IMG/VR virus record: IMGVR_UViG_3300038456_000006
Span: 1 to 31,340 of that record
Length of the DNA: 31,340 bases
DNA from: a virus
Strand: one strand, 5' to 3'
Positions 7,902 through 15,929 of the stretch are shown piece after piece. The notes below the pieces were generated by a model that saw nothing but the letters and a program-made list of their open reading frames with translations, searched no databases and was not told the origin of the DNA. Each line of letters starts with the position of its first letter. The first letter of the stretch is position 1. The position numbers and the translations under genes were made by a program.

Positions 7902-9038
7902 TTAACCCCAAGTTGAAATTTTAACGAGTTCGCCGACAGCCGCAACACTCTTGGCCTTCCACGACGTGGCGACACCCGCAACGACGGTAAGGGTCGTCGA
8001 AGCTGCATACGCGGAAGCCGCCGTGCCGATAGTGTAAATACCGGTGCTGCCTACCGTGCCGGTAAGCTGCGAAGCGATAACCGCATTGGCTGGAACGCCC
8101 GTACCCGATACCGGGTCGCCGACAGCAAGAGCGCCGGAAGCGACGGCCGTAACGTCAAGAGTGACGCCGAAGGTCGTAACGCCCGTCGCGCTCGCGACAT
8201 AAGCCGTGGCCGGTGCGGACATACGATAAAGGCCTGCGCCGTTTGCCGTACCGCTAATCTGTGCGGTAATTGTTGCGCCCACGGGGAAGCCTGAACCACC
8301 CGAAACCGTATCGCCAACGGCGATATAACCGGTCGTTGCCGAAACGTCCAATACCGTACCATAAGTGGTAATGGTCGCGGAACTCGCGGTTGTGGCCTGG
8401 CTCGTAACGTAAGTACCCGCCGCGCCGGTCGTGCCGGAACTTTGCGAGACAATGGTTGTACCGGCGGGAACTCCAGTACCGGCGACCGTATCGCCAATGC
8501 TTACATAGCCGGTTAAGCTTGTAAGAACGAGGCTTGTGCCGGTCGCTGTACCGGTCGAAGTCGAACCGATAGCCGCCGTATTCGTCGAACCGAGCGAACC
8601 GGTTGCGCTCGCGCCGCTAGGGGCGCTTGCGCAGAATATGGCGCCGTCGGAATAACGGGCATAAATCTGGTCGTTGATATTGGAGGTCGACGGACCGTTG
8701 TTGACCGCCCAAAAGTCGCCCGCCTCGTCAAGAGTAACGGGGAAGCCTTGGGGAATCTGCATTGAACTAATTTGCAGATAATTTTCGATAAGCGCCTGTT
8801 GATTCCGATGAACGAAACCGCGCGGCGCTCCGGCCGAAGGTGAACCGAAGTTATTGACGGTGATATTGTCGGAGGCAATCCACGCGAACAAGCCGACATT
8901 GACGCCGGAAGCGCCCGCAACCAACCCGCCCGGACCCGCATTAACGGAAGCGCGGGGATTGGTAGAGGCCTGGTCACCCGCAACGGCGGGAGCCGGAGTA
9001 AGGTTGACGACATTTTGGAAACCGCTTGGACTTGACAT
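7902..9038 (-). CDS. Capsid structural cement protein (Gp24-like) with three inserted repeats
   Basis: Residues 1-137 match the cement/decoration pattern: NLTPAPAVAGDQAS, NPRASVNAGPGGLVAG, GFVHRNQQALI and IPQGFPVTLDEAGDFW. The C-terminus SVAAVGELVKISTW also fits. Cement proteins bind the outside of the capsid lattice and stabilise it. Between these halves are three Gly/Thr/Ser/Ala-rich modules of about 60-65 residues (about 166-226, 227-291 and 292-353). Each has a variant of VGDTVxGTGVPAG, then I-x-x-Q, GTxGxxGxY and an Ala/Ser-rich end. The insertion raises the length to 378 aa, well above what the cement fold alone would need. A similar module is present in the sheath-like protein. AGGGAG lies 9 nt before the ATG. 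Confidence 0.75.
   Translation of the reverse strand: MSSPSGFQNVVNLTPAPAVAGDQASTNPRASVNAGPGGLVAGASGVNVGLFAWIASDNITVNNFGSPSAGAPRGFVHRNQQALIENYLQISSMQIPQGFPVTLDEAGDFWAVNNGPSTSNINDQIYARYSDGAIFCASAPSGASATGSLGSTNTAAIGSTSTGTATGTSLVLTSLTGYVSIGDTVAGTGVPAGTTIVSQSSGTTGAAGTYVTSQATTASSATITTYGTVLDVSATTGYIAVGDTVSGGSGFPVGATITAQISGTANGAGLYRMSAPATAYVASATGVTTFGVTLDVTAVASGALAVGDPVSGTGVPANAVIASQLTGTVGSTGIYTIGTAASAYAASTTLTVVAGVATSWKAKSVAAVGELVKISTWG
7979..8542 (-). repeat. Three tandem beta-rich modules in the cement gene
   Basis: The repeats encode residues of the cement protein from about 166 to 353. The copies align around I/VGD-TV/PV at residues 181, 241 and 306, then GTGVP or a variant, and GT-x-G-x-x-G-x-Y. 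They differ enough at the DNA level to be old duplications. The DNA CCGTGCCGGTAAGCTGCG (8054-8071, plus-strand reading) recurs exactly in the sheath-like gene at 3982-3999. Confidence 0.7.
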
Positions 9039-9062
9039 ATTTTAAACTCCCTTTCGGTATTG

Positions 9063-10409
9063 TTAAGCGTGGCTGAAACGGGTAGCGGCCGGAAACATCG
9101 TTTCGAGGCCTGCCGCGTCCGTCGCAATATTCGGTGTCACGTCGACCCGGCTTGTCGCAACTTTGTAAAGCGCGCGTAATGCCGGAACTTCGGAAACACC
9201 TGTGCGGTCAACTTTCAACTGGTCGAGCGCGAAGCCGTAAACGGCGGCGGCGCTATCCATAGCAACCGAAACGTCGCCAACGGTTGAGCGTACGTCCGCG
9301 CGAGCCTGCGCGGCGTCCTGCAACTGCTTACGCAATTCGCCGTTTGATTTCTTAATAGCTGCGTCCATAGCGGCCGCAACTTCTTCTTTTTTCATTGGCT
9401 TGTCGGTGTCCATAGCCGCGTCGGGCTTTTTGCCTTCGCCCGGTTTAGGCGCGCCACCTTCGGGAGCCTTTGGAGCGTCGGGGTCGGCGTCTTCGGCGGG
9501 CTTGGCGCACATTGCACAAATCGCTTCAATAACCGATTCGTCGACTTTGCCTTTCAGCATTTCTTTGATTTTTTCGGAAGGGTCTTCATCGTTCGCGGCG
9601 GCGGGCGACTGTGCGGCCGACGGTTCTTGTTCCACGTCCATAATTGCGTCCAACACGCTATCAAGCTTGTTGCTGTCAAGCGACGCGTCCATTGCGATAA
9701 GCTTGGTGCGAATGGCCGCCTTGTCGAAACCGGCTTTCTTTACGCCGCTAAGTAAGGGCTTAAAGGCCGCGTCGTTCGCCAGTTTAGGGGAGACGGCGGA
9801 GAGAGCCGCGATAAGTGCCAAGCCAAGTTTCGTATTTTTCATATCGGTTTGCCTCGCAAAAGGGTTGTTGTCAGCTACTAAAACATCGCTACCGGCTCGC
9901 CCATTTGGGACCAAACAAACATGACTACCTTTAATCTCAGTCATGCGCCCATCGTAGGGTTCGCCTTCGTATTCTCCTGATTCCATAACCGCAACATAAC
10001 GGTACGCGCAAGACAATTCTTGCATGTCGCCCGTTTCGATACCGGCAATGGCCTTCGCATCCCAAACGGACATGTCCGAATCGAGATAGGGAGAATTAAA
10101 AGAAACGTCGGAACCAAGCGCGCCAACGACAATATCGGGGCGCGGCGCGTCGGCCGTCGTATGAACATGTTCAATCTGGACGGGGAGCCGTGCGAAAGTT
10201 TGCGCGCCGCGTTCCAATTCCACAGGGTCGCGGAACATGCGGTAAACTTTATCAGGGTCTAAGCCTAATTCCTGATATTTAGGGATTTCGCGACCATAAT
10301 ATGGGTTTACGGCGGCCTTTGAAATGTGGGTTTTGGCAACGTGCAAACGTCCGTCGGCGTCCATACTACGGACACTTGCTCGGTCGAACGCTAATTTAAT
10401 CGTTTCCAT
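9063..10409 (-). CDS. Prohead protease with scaffold-like C-terminus (DUF2213)
   Basis: This 448-aa protein combines an N-terminal protease domain with a long acidic, helical tail. Residues 1-185 fit DUF2213: IEHVHTT (H81/H83), MQELSCAYRYV (S133), EYEGEPYDGRM, and GSHVCLVPNGRAGSDV (H163). Ser and His are candidate catalytic residues. The tail (about 190-448) has an Ala/Pro/Asp/Lys-rich linker around 290-345 and a helical region, as in scaffolds fused to their own protease. It should direct capsid assembly and then be degraded. I chose ATG 10409 because GTGGGG precedes it and the family match begins there; earlier TTG starts lie inside the MuF-like gene. It overlaps that gene's end by 14 nt. 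Confidence 0.8.
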   Translation of the reverse strand: METIKLAFDRASVRSMDADGRLHVAKTHISKAAVNPYYGREIPKYQELGLDPDKVYRMFRDPVELERGAQTFARLPVQIEHVHTTADAPRPDIVVGALGSDVSFNSPYLDSDMSVWDAKAIAGIETGDMQELSCAYRYVAVMESGEYEGEPYDGRMTEIKGSHVCLVPNGRAGSDVLVADNNPFARQTDMKNTKLGLALIAALSAVSPKLANDAAFKPLLSGVKKAGFDKAAIRTKLIAMDASLDSNKLDSVLDAIMDVEQEPSAAQSPAAANDEDPSEKIKEMLKGKVDESVIEAICAMCAKPAEDADPDAPKAPEGGAPKPGEGKKPDAAMDTDKPMKKEEVAAAMDAAIKKSNGELRKQLQDAAQARADVRSTVGDVSVAMDSAAAVYGFALDQLKVDRTGVSEVPALRALYKVATSRVDVTPNIATDAAGLETMFPAATRFSHA

Positions 10410-11196
10410 ACGGCAAAACCCCACGCCAACTACATCTACAATTAATTTTCTCGCCCGGCAAGATTTTTTCACCGTCAATCAAGCAACCCTCGGCAATTTT
10501 AAAGCGGCGTTTCTCTTTCCCGGCCGCAAGGTGCGAAGGGCGCGGCACTTTTCCGGCGCCGGAGTGCATCCAAATACCTTCGACAATTCCTATTTCTAAT
10601 TGCCGCGCCTGGTTGACAACGGCGTTCGCTTTATTCGATTGGTCACGCGCGATTGTTTCGGCGCGGTCGGCGGCTTTCGGATAACAAAGTTTTAATTCCT
10701 TGACCATTTGTTGAAGGTCACGGCCGCCGCTATATGTCCGCGATATAATGCCTTCGACTTCGGTTAAATATTCTTGTGGTATCGACTTAATCAAACTTAC
10801 GTTGCCGTTTAGCGACGCGTCGAAAGCGTCACGCATTGTCGGGTTGAATTTAAATTGCACCGACCAACCAACGTCATTAAGGGCTTTCTTCAAAGCCGTA
10901 TCCGACGCGCTATACATGCTTTTAACGTAGGCTTCGGCAACGGACGGCGCCGCGTCTTCAAAACGCTTTATCCATTTCTTTGCGAGTTCGGCAAGAATTT
11001 TACGCACCTTATCCGACGGGCTTGCATCCTGCGCAATAAGCGCGGCCATACGCGGCGGATTTTTATTATAGGCGGCAACTAACCAATATTCGATTGACCC
11101 GTGCATTTCCGCAATCATTTCTTGAAGCTTACGCCGATAATGACTTTCGACGCCTCGGTTAGCCCGGACGTGCGCAATTGTTTTTAGTTCGGCCAT
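10396..11196 (-). CDS. Phage Mu F-like head morphogenesis (minor head) protein
   Basis: This 266-aa protein follows the portal gene, as SPP1 gp7/Mu gpF proteins do. The C-terminal part carries the family hallmark: AETIARDQSNKANAVVNQAR, then IWMHSGAGKVPRPSHL and a final KINCRCSWRG, where NCRC is diagnostic. The N-terminal half is helical. These proteins associate with the portal and are needed for DNA-filled heads; a few are packaged and ejected. An AAGG site precedes the ATG. The downstream protease gene starts inside its last codons. Confidence 0.85.
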   Translation of the reverse strand: MAELKTIAHVRANRGVESHYRRKLQEMIAEMHGSIEYWLVAAYNKNPPRMAALIAQDASPSDKVRKILAELAKKWIKRFEDAAPSVAEAYVKSMYSASDTALKKALNDVGWSVQFKFNPTMRDAFDASLNGNVSLIKSIPQEYLTEVEGIISRTYSGGRDLQQMVKELKLCYPKAADRAETIARDQSNKANAVVNQARQLEIGIVEGIWMHSGAGKVPRPSHLAAGKEKRRFKIAEGCLIDGEKILPGEKINCRCSWRGVLPYGND

Positions 11197-11204
11197 AAGT
11201 AACC

Positions 11205-12704
11205 TTATTCAACGTTCGGTGCGGGCTTATCCTCTTCGCGCTCCAATCCGTCCGGCGGGGTTTCATCTTCCGGTGGGGCGGAAGGTACGGGTAGTTTTCC
11301 AACATCAAGGCCGATATAACCGCTCTTGGGGTCGCGCGCGAGTTTGCCGCGCACTTCCTCCGGCGCCAGAACCGAAGCCGTGACATATGCGCAATCGGTC
11401 GCGCCGTCGGCTGTACGAATTTCCGCTTCCTCTTTACCGGTAAGCTGAAACAATGGAATGAAACGAAACGTCAAGTTCGGGTCGATTTCGCCGAACAATG
11501 ATAATTGTACGAGTTGAAAAATCGTATTGATTGGTTGGTAATAATCGGCTTCCTGTGACGCGGCAACCCAATCGTACCAAACGCGCATTTCGCCGTCGCT
11601 TGACGCGTTTAAACCAGTCGGGCTTAGGCCGGTCAATACGATAGCAGGCATACGACCGACGGCGCACATGTGTTCTTGCGATTGGGCTTGCAACTCGCTT
11701 AGACCAGATAGCGGCGTGTTGACTTGCACCAACTCTTCCGTTTCCTTGTCGAGCAACATCATGTTGCGATTATTTTTATGCGCCAAAAATAATTTAACGC
11801 GGTCAAGAAGGCTTTGCCCGGTTACGTCACCTTGCAATTCCTGTTCCATTGCGGTTTTAAGAACCGTCATTGAAAAGTTTTTAATCAGGTCCGAAACGCT
11901 TTGACGAGTTGTAAGCCAATTATCAACGTAAGGTTCGGCAAGCTGCGATAGGGATATGCCGCCGAAATTAAATGCGGGTTTGAGCATGTCGGCCACAGGT
12001 CGCGTAACAATTGTCAAAAGCCGCGTCGCGTGAACTTCCTGGCCGAGCATAAACCATTTGGACGGGTTATAAAAATCAGGCGCGGCGGGGTCGAGCACAT
12101 TGTAGGCGGTCGGCGTCGTCCAACTCGCTTCGACGGTCTTAATTCGCTTCAACGAACCTTTCGGTACGGTAGCTTTATGAATGATAAGAGGTGTCTTGCG
12201 GTCTTGTCCGGCGAGGTCAACAAATATTTGCGCGCGGCCATAATAACAATCGTGTTCGCATGATTGGCGAATAACGTTGCGCACGTTGAGCCGTTCAAAT
12301 TCCTCTTCAATAGCTTTAATTTTGTCTTTGTTGTCGGTGTCGTCGGTATCGTCCTTGCTGCCGAACTCAATCCATTCCCGCGTTAATTCGGTCGATAGCG
12401 CCGCTGCGAATGCGCGATACTCGGCGCGGGTCGTCAATTGCGAAAGGTACGGATAGCCCGGAAAGCCCGTTACGTTGCTTATGCCGTTAAAAAAATTGTC
12501 GCCATAGCAGGGGTTGTAATCCATTGCGAGAACGGGGGCTTTCGTACCTTCCGGCACGACGCCAGGCAACAAGGTAGGCGGCTTAATGTCGTAACTGTAT
12601 GGCTTTAACGCGCCGTCTTTGCCGAGCATTTCCATTTTGGTAAGTGCCGCGCGCAACGCGGCGCCGTTGGACCCCGGCTTTTCGTTTCGTTTAAGCTTTT
12701 TCAT
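11205..12704 (-). CDS. Portal protein (DUF1073 family)
   Basis: This 499-aa protein forms the dodecameric DNA entry ring. It fits the DUF1073 portal group: FPGYPYLSQLTTRAEYRAFA near 83-102, then an acidic linker, RVKLFLAHKNNRNMMLLDKE, LSGLSELQAQSQEHMC, and LTGLSPTGLNASSDGEMRVWYDW. It lies between TerL and the MuF-like gene as expected. Its ATG overlaps the TerL stop in ATGA. Pfam labels DUF1073 as the N-terminal region of Acb1-like anti-CBASS proteins because some members carry a C-terminal Acb1 phosphodiesterase. Here the C-terminus is only a Pro/Glu/Asp-rich tail, with no sign of such a domain. Confidence 0.85.
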   Translation of the reverse strand: MKKLKRNEKPGSNGAALRAALTKMEMLGKDGALKPYSYDIKPPTLLPGVVPEGTKAPVLAMDYNPCYGDNFFNGISNVTGFPGYPYLSQLTTRAEYRAFAAALSTELTREWIEFGSKDDTDDTDNKDKIKAIEEEFERLNVRNVIRQSCEHDCYYGRAQIFVDLAGQDRKTPLIIHKATVPKGSLKRIKTVEASWTTPTAYNVLDPAAPDFYNPSKWFMLGQEVHATRLLTIVTRPVADMLKPAFNFGGISLSQLAEPYVDNWLTTRQSVSDLIKNFSMTVLKTAMEQELQGDVTGQSLLDRVKLFLAHKNNRNMMLLDKETEELVQVNTPLSGLSELQAQSQEHMCAVGRMPAIVLTGLSPTGLNASSDGEMRVWYDWVAASQEADYYQPINTIFQLVQLSLFGEIDPNLTFRFIPLFQLTGKEEAEIRTADGATDCAYVTASVLAPEEVRGKLARDPKSGYIGLDVGKLPVPSAPPEDETPPDGLEREEDKPAPNVE

Positions 12705-14194
12705 GCTCCGTCCCCTATGCCTAATGCTCTATTAATCGCTTCTTGCGTAATTATCAACTTTTGTCGTAACGGGTACAGTTTCCGTAGGGCTTGCGTCATA
12801 CTGTCCACCTGGTCGTCGTTCGAGGCGGCCGGGAACCCGGTAACTTCGCTGATAAAGTCTTTTACCCATGGGTAAAGGTCGGGGTGCGGTATCCACACGT
12901 TGCCAGCTTCCCAATATGACGTTACGGCATGGGCGCGCGCCAATTTCGAGCCGTCCGGTTCGATTGGGATAAGGCCGGGTACAAGCGGTTTGAGCGTATC
13001 GAGAACGGCCGGACCGTTGGCTTTGTCTTCAACATAAAAAGCGGTAATCGCAGGCCATTTCTTTTTGATATTGACAACCTCTTGCAAGGTTTTCGTAAAC
13101 GACATGCGCGCGCGTACCTGGTCGAGCAAATAGCAATGCGCCGCCTTCTTTCCCCAAACCTGAATAACAACAAAATCCGTGCCGTCCGTGTCTTTAAACG
13201 TAGCGTCAAGTGAGGCAACGACCTTATCGAATTTCTCCGGCAAATCTTTCGGCAACCAATAGCGTAGGCCCGCTTCCTTGAAGACGTTACCGCCGAGCGC
13301 GCGCGGATTCTGTTGGTACATAGCTGCCCACCAATAATCCGAAAACAACCCTTTAATTTCGCGCAGGAACGTAAGACTTTTGAGGTTAGGCACAAGCGCA
13401 CCTTCGGGCAACTTGGGGTCAAACCCGACTTCGCCCGGCATGTTGATTGCAGGGAACCGCAAGATACGCAAGCGCGGGTCGCCCTTGAAGTGCGCACAGA
13501 TACGCGCGGACAAATCGTCTTCGGCCCAACTCGTCGCCATGATAATTTGACCGGATAGTTCGCTAAGTCGCGTCGTGAAAACGGATTGATACCAATTCCA
13601 ATGGGCTTCTTTCGTCGTTTCGCTTAGGGCTTCCTCTTGGTTCTTGGTCGGGTCGTCGATAATGCCAATGTCGAGCGGCCGACCTGTCAAACCGCCGCCA
13701 ACACCAACACCGATATAACCGCCGCTCCCGCCCGGCGAAGTGAACTCGGCTTGGGTGTCAAGGTCGTAACGTTGCTTATCGCTTTGCGGAGGAAATAAGT
13801 TTTTATGTGCATTCGACGCCAACTTGCGGCGCACGTCGCGCGCCATGCTTCGCGCAAGTTTGTCGTTGTACGAGGCGGCGCCAACGTTCCAATCTGGAAA
13901 GCGCCCAATGATAAACGACGGCAAGTTGCGGCTCGCAATATCGGATTTGCCGTGTTGTGGTGGCGCTTGAAGAATAAGAATTGGACGCTTGCCCGCGCGT
14001 ACGTCTTCAATGAATTGGTCGAGCGCGGCGCATACTGTGGCCGAAAAATATGAAGTGATATAATTAGGATTAACGTATGAAATATAATCGGAAAGATATT
14101 TACGCGCCGCGCGACGTGCAAGTAATTCAGTCGCCGCCGCTTTCTTCAAACTCTGTTGCATTTCCGGTAATGATTGCCGCAAGTTGGTCATCAT
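12701..14194 (-). CDS. terL: Terminase large subunit
   Basis: This 497-aa protein is the packaging motor. The ATPase domain has Walker A in QAPPQHGKSD (76-85) and Walker B in IGIIDDP (176-182), followed by an ATSWAEDD coupling region at about 220-227. The nuclease domain has the RNase H-like acidic residues D330 (ASLDATF), E389 (FYVEDK) and D461/D464 (NDDQVDSM). It threads DNA into the prohead through the portal and cuts concatemers. I keep the ATGATG at 14194/14191, preceded by GGGTGA, although this overlaps terS by 68 nt. A later ATG at 14161 has a badly spaced site. Confidence 0.9.
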   Translation of the reverse strand: MMTNLRQSLPEMQQSLKKAAATELLARRAARKYLSDYISYVNPNYITSYFSATVCAALDQFIEDVRAGKRPILILQAPPQHGKSDIASRNLPSFIIGRFPDWNVGAASYNDKLARSMARDVRRKLASNAHKNLFPPQSDKQRYDLDTQAEFTSPGGSGGYIGVGVGGGLTGRPLDIGIIDDPTKNQEEALSETTKEAHWNWYQSVFTTRLSELSGQIIMATSWAEDDLSARICAHFKGDPRLRILRFPAINMPGEVGFDPKLPEGALVPNLKSLTFLREIKGLFSDYWWAAMYQQNPRALGGNVFKEAGLRYWLPKDLPEKFDKVVASLDATFKDTDGTDFVVIQVWGKKAAHCYLLDQVRARMSFTKTLQEVVNIKKKWPAITAFYVEDKANGPAVLDTLKPLVPGLIPIEPDGSKLARAHAVTSYWEAGNVWIPHPDLYPWVKDFISEVTGFPAASNDDQVDSMTQALRKLYPLRQKLIITQEAINRALGIGDGA

Positions 14195-14864
14195 CTAAAT
14201 CACCCGCTTTTAATCCAACTGTCGTTATAGGGCGGCCGCCTGGTCCGCTAAGTTCTTTCTTGTCGACCAGAATACCGAGATAGGCCGCGAGATTTTTAAG
14301 CGCGGCGTCCTGGTCGCGCGTTTGAACTTCAATACCGCTCTTGGTCACCTTGACGCCCGCGTAAAGACGCTTCGACGCGCCACGCAACTTTCGTGTATCG
14401 GCAAAATGGATTGTCTCAACGCCAACGCCGTTACACTCCGGGCAATTAGGGTTCGGCTCGCGCCGCGCGTCAAACCCGTAGCCGCCGAGGCCGTCCGGTG
14501 GCGTTAGGCCCGCTTTAATCGTGCGGCCAACTTCCGCACGGTACGTCGCTTCCGTCCATTGGTATTTATGCCCGACGCCGTAACAGTAATGGCAACAGGT
14601 GCGTTGAACTTGCGAAATTTCGTTAGGGTCAGCCGTCGCAATTTGCATCCATTGTTCGACGACAAAAGCCGCGTCAAGTTTTGCAACAGTCGCGGCCCGT
14701 TCTTGCAGTTCTGCTATGTAATTACAGGCATTTATATTTTGTAAGGTCTGCCAGCCGGAGACGTGCGCGGAGGTTTCCGAATACCCGGCGCGAATAGCAG
14801 CTTGCGTTGCGTTAAAATCCACAACGTATTCTCTACAAAAGGCTATTTGCTTTGGGGTGAGCAT
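14127..14864 (-). CDS. terS: Terminase small subunit
   Basis: This 245-aa protein recognises phage DNA for packaging. The N-terminus LTPKQIAFCREYVVDFNATQ and AAIRAGYSETSA is the helix-turn-helix typical of small terminases. An unusual middle part carries two DnaJ-like cysteine pairs, CHYCYGVGH (about 91-99) and CPECNGVG (about 141-148), likely one zinc site. The C-terminus has GGRP and an acidic end. I take ATG 14864 as start because the family match begins there; the longer frame starts only at a TTG. GGA lies just upstream. It is the first gene of the virion operon and starts beside the AT-rich control region. Confidence 0.85.
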   Translation of the reverse strand: MLTPKQIAFCREYVVDFNATQAAIRAGYSETSAHVSGWQTLQNINACNYIAELQERAATVAKLDAAFVVEQWMQIATADPNEISQVQRTCCHYCYGVGHKYQWTEATYRAEVGRTIKAGLTPPDGLGGYGFDARREPNPNCPECNGVGVETIHFADTRKLRGASKRLYAGVKVTKSGIEVQTRDQDAALKNLAAYLGILVDKKELSGPGGRPITTVGLKAGDLDDDQLAAIITGNATEFEESGGD

Positions 14865-15018
14865 GTTTCCATAATTAACGTAACGGCCACGGAAAAACAA
14901 TAGTTTTATATGGGGTAAGCGGGGTGGTAACGGTGTGGTAAAAATTATACAATCAAAACTTAATGTTAACTACATATACCCCACATACCCCTATATATTT
15001 AATATTGCTGGATAGAAT
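14865..15018. other. AT-rich divergent intergenic region, left part
   Basis: No gene is visible here. The sequence changes from a G-rich stretch (14911-14940, with repeated GGGGT and GGTAA) to AT-rich DNA holding repeated ACCCC tracts (14978-14991). The G-rich and C-rich tracts could pair partly with each other. A packaging or origin signal is possible but not shown. Confidence 0.4.
14944..14949 (-). promoter_or_regulatory. Possible -10 box for the packaging operon
   Basis: The minus strand reads TATAAT here, a perfect sigma70 -10 hexamer, about 80 nt before the terS start. Seventeen nt upstream the -35 position reads TAGTTA, a 3 of 6 match only. It may need an activator, or may be a chance match in AT-rich DNA. 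Confidence 0.35.
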
Positions 15019-15070
15019 ACCGTATTGTACTATATATTATGTGATACAATACAATATTGTACAATACGGT
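15019..15070. promoter_or_regulatory. Inverted-repeat operator-like region between divergent genes
   Basis: ACCGTATTGTAC (15019-15030) and its exact reverse complement GTACAATACGGT (15059-15070) flank a 28-nt spacer. The palindrome TACAATATTGTA (15050-15061) overlaps the right arm. ATTGTAC/GTACAAT units recur inside. It lies between the leftward terminase operon and the rightward orphan gene at 15163. A repressor or initiator binding site is likely; a large cruciform is also possible. The repeats are read directly; the role is inferred. Confidence 0.6.
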
Positions 15071-15103
15071 TTAGCAATAGCGAGTTTAGGACATGTCGGG
15101 GTG

Positions 15104-15132
15104 TTGATTTTGAGGTAAAACTATTGTATATC
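15104..15132 (+). promoter_or_regulatory. Possible promoter for the orphan gene at 15163
   Basis: TTGATT (15104-15109) and TATATC (15127-15132) are 17 nt apart, each matching four of six consensus bases. The start point would be near 15139, followed by GAGG and the ATG at 15163. It lies just downstream of the inverted repeats, so it could be controlled by them. Confidence 0.4.
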
Positions 15133-15162
15133 TACCTAATAAAATCACATAACGAGGTTAAA

Positions 15163-15738
15163 ATGCACCTAACACCACGCCAACTAGCCAAAGCATCCAA
15201 TAATCCAAAATATGAAACAGGTCAACCATGCAAAAACGGACATATTGTATATCGCTACACAAAGAACGGTAGTTGCTCCGCCTGCATTAACGGTATCAGA
15301 AAAGGGGGCAAGCCTCCACAGTTTGACGATAAAAACAAATCCATAATCGAACGTTTTATAACGATAGGTCTACGGGCTTTCGAAGGTGACTATAAGAGGC
15401 TTTGCGATATTGTTTATGCCTGCGCGTTACTTCGTATGCCGAACGTCCCACGGGGCGTTATTGAGACGCGTATTGCACCGAAAGACCATGTTTCAGGAAC
15501 GGCTTTTTATTCGTTCTTTTGCCATGAAGACGACATTGCAATTTTACGCCAAGCCTCTAATGATTTGTTGCGCGCGAGCGGTCCGACGAGTGACCAACTA
15601 AAAGTTATGGCCGCGCAAGCCATTGGTGTTCGTGCCGAACGAATTGTGCCGGTTAACCCTACGCCCATGTTGGTCGATGATAAGGGTAAAATTATTCCGG
15701 GCGCATTCGGTAAACTCAACGCCGCGTTAGAGGATTAA
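15163..15738 (+). CDS. Zinc-finger orphan protein of unknown function
   Basis: This 191-aa protein has an N-terminal zinc-binding motif, GQPCKNGH followed by YTKNGSCSAC (C23, H27, C38, C41). The form resembles the zinc knuckle that precedes HNH nucleases and intron-type proteins, but no HNH motif follows. The remainder (about 60-190) contains FITIGLRAFEGDYKRLCDIVYAC, given by its ends FITI and VYAC, and SGTAFYSFFCHEDDIAILRQ. I do not recognise it. It is the only plus-strand gene between two long minus-strand operons. I use ATG 15163, preceded by GAGG 6 nt away, rather than an upstream in-frame ATG at 15025 inside the palindromic region. Its TAA overlaps the stop of the facing gene. A DNA-binding regulator is possible. 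Confidence 0.65.
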   Translation: MHLTPRQLAKASNNPKYETGQPCKNGHIVYRYTKNGSCSACINGIRKGGKPPQFDDKNKSIIERFITIGLRAFEGDYKRLCDIVYACALLRMPNVPRGVIETRIAPKDHVSGTAFYSFFCHEDDIAILRQASNDLLRASGPTSDQLKVMAAQAIGVRAERIVPVNPTPMLVDDKGKIIPGAFGKLNAALED

Positions 15739-15929
15739 TACCTGGTCCACCAATAGTCGACCGGCGCGGCCGAGGGTGTAACGTTTGGTAATTTTGGCGC
15801 CTTACGATGCCAGGCGGACAAGGCGCTGTCGCAAGCCTGCAAAACGCATTCACTAAAGAGAGGGTCTTTACGTTTCTGCAATTCGATTTGTTGGCCGCGT
15901 ATAGCTTCAATTTCTTTTAGCGTGAACAT
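15735..15929 (-). CDS. Small protein of unknown function
   Basis: This 64-aa protein is the last gene of the leftward operon. It has a charged N-terminal helix (FTLKEIEAIRGQQIELQKRK), then two cysteines, and ends VDYWWTRY. GGAG lies about 9 nt before the ATG. It overlaps the end of its upstream neighbour by 13 nt, and its TAA shares two bases with the stop of the convergent gene on the plus strand. No function is recognised. Confidence 0.55.
   Translation of the reverse strand: MFTLKEIEAIRGQQIELQKRKDPLFSECVLQACDSALSAWHRKAPKLPNVTPSAAPVDYWWTRY

Noticed and set aside
7891-7911. TTG start for the major capsid protein
   Set aside because: ATG 7890 has AAGGGG at proper spacing; the TTG lies within the end of the cement gene.
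9400-9924. A 174-codon open frame on the plus strand
   Set aside because: It lies antisense within the prohead protease gene, has a composition that mirrors it, and has no ribosome site or neighbours in that direction.
11205-12704. Acb1-type anti-CBASS function suggested by the DUF1073 family name
   Set aside because: Only the portal region is present. No phosphodiesterase-like domain follows; the tail is Pro/Asp/Glu-rich.
15163-15738. HNH endonuclease
   Set aside because: The N-terminal zinc knuckle resembles those before HNH domains, but no His-Asn-His motif follows.
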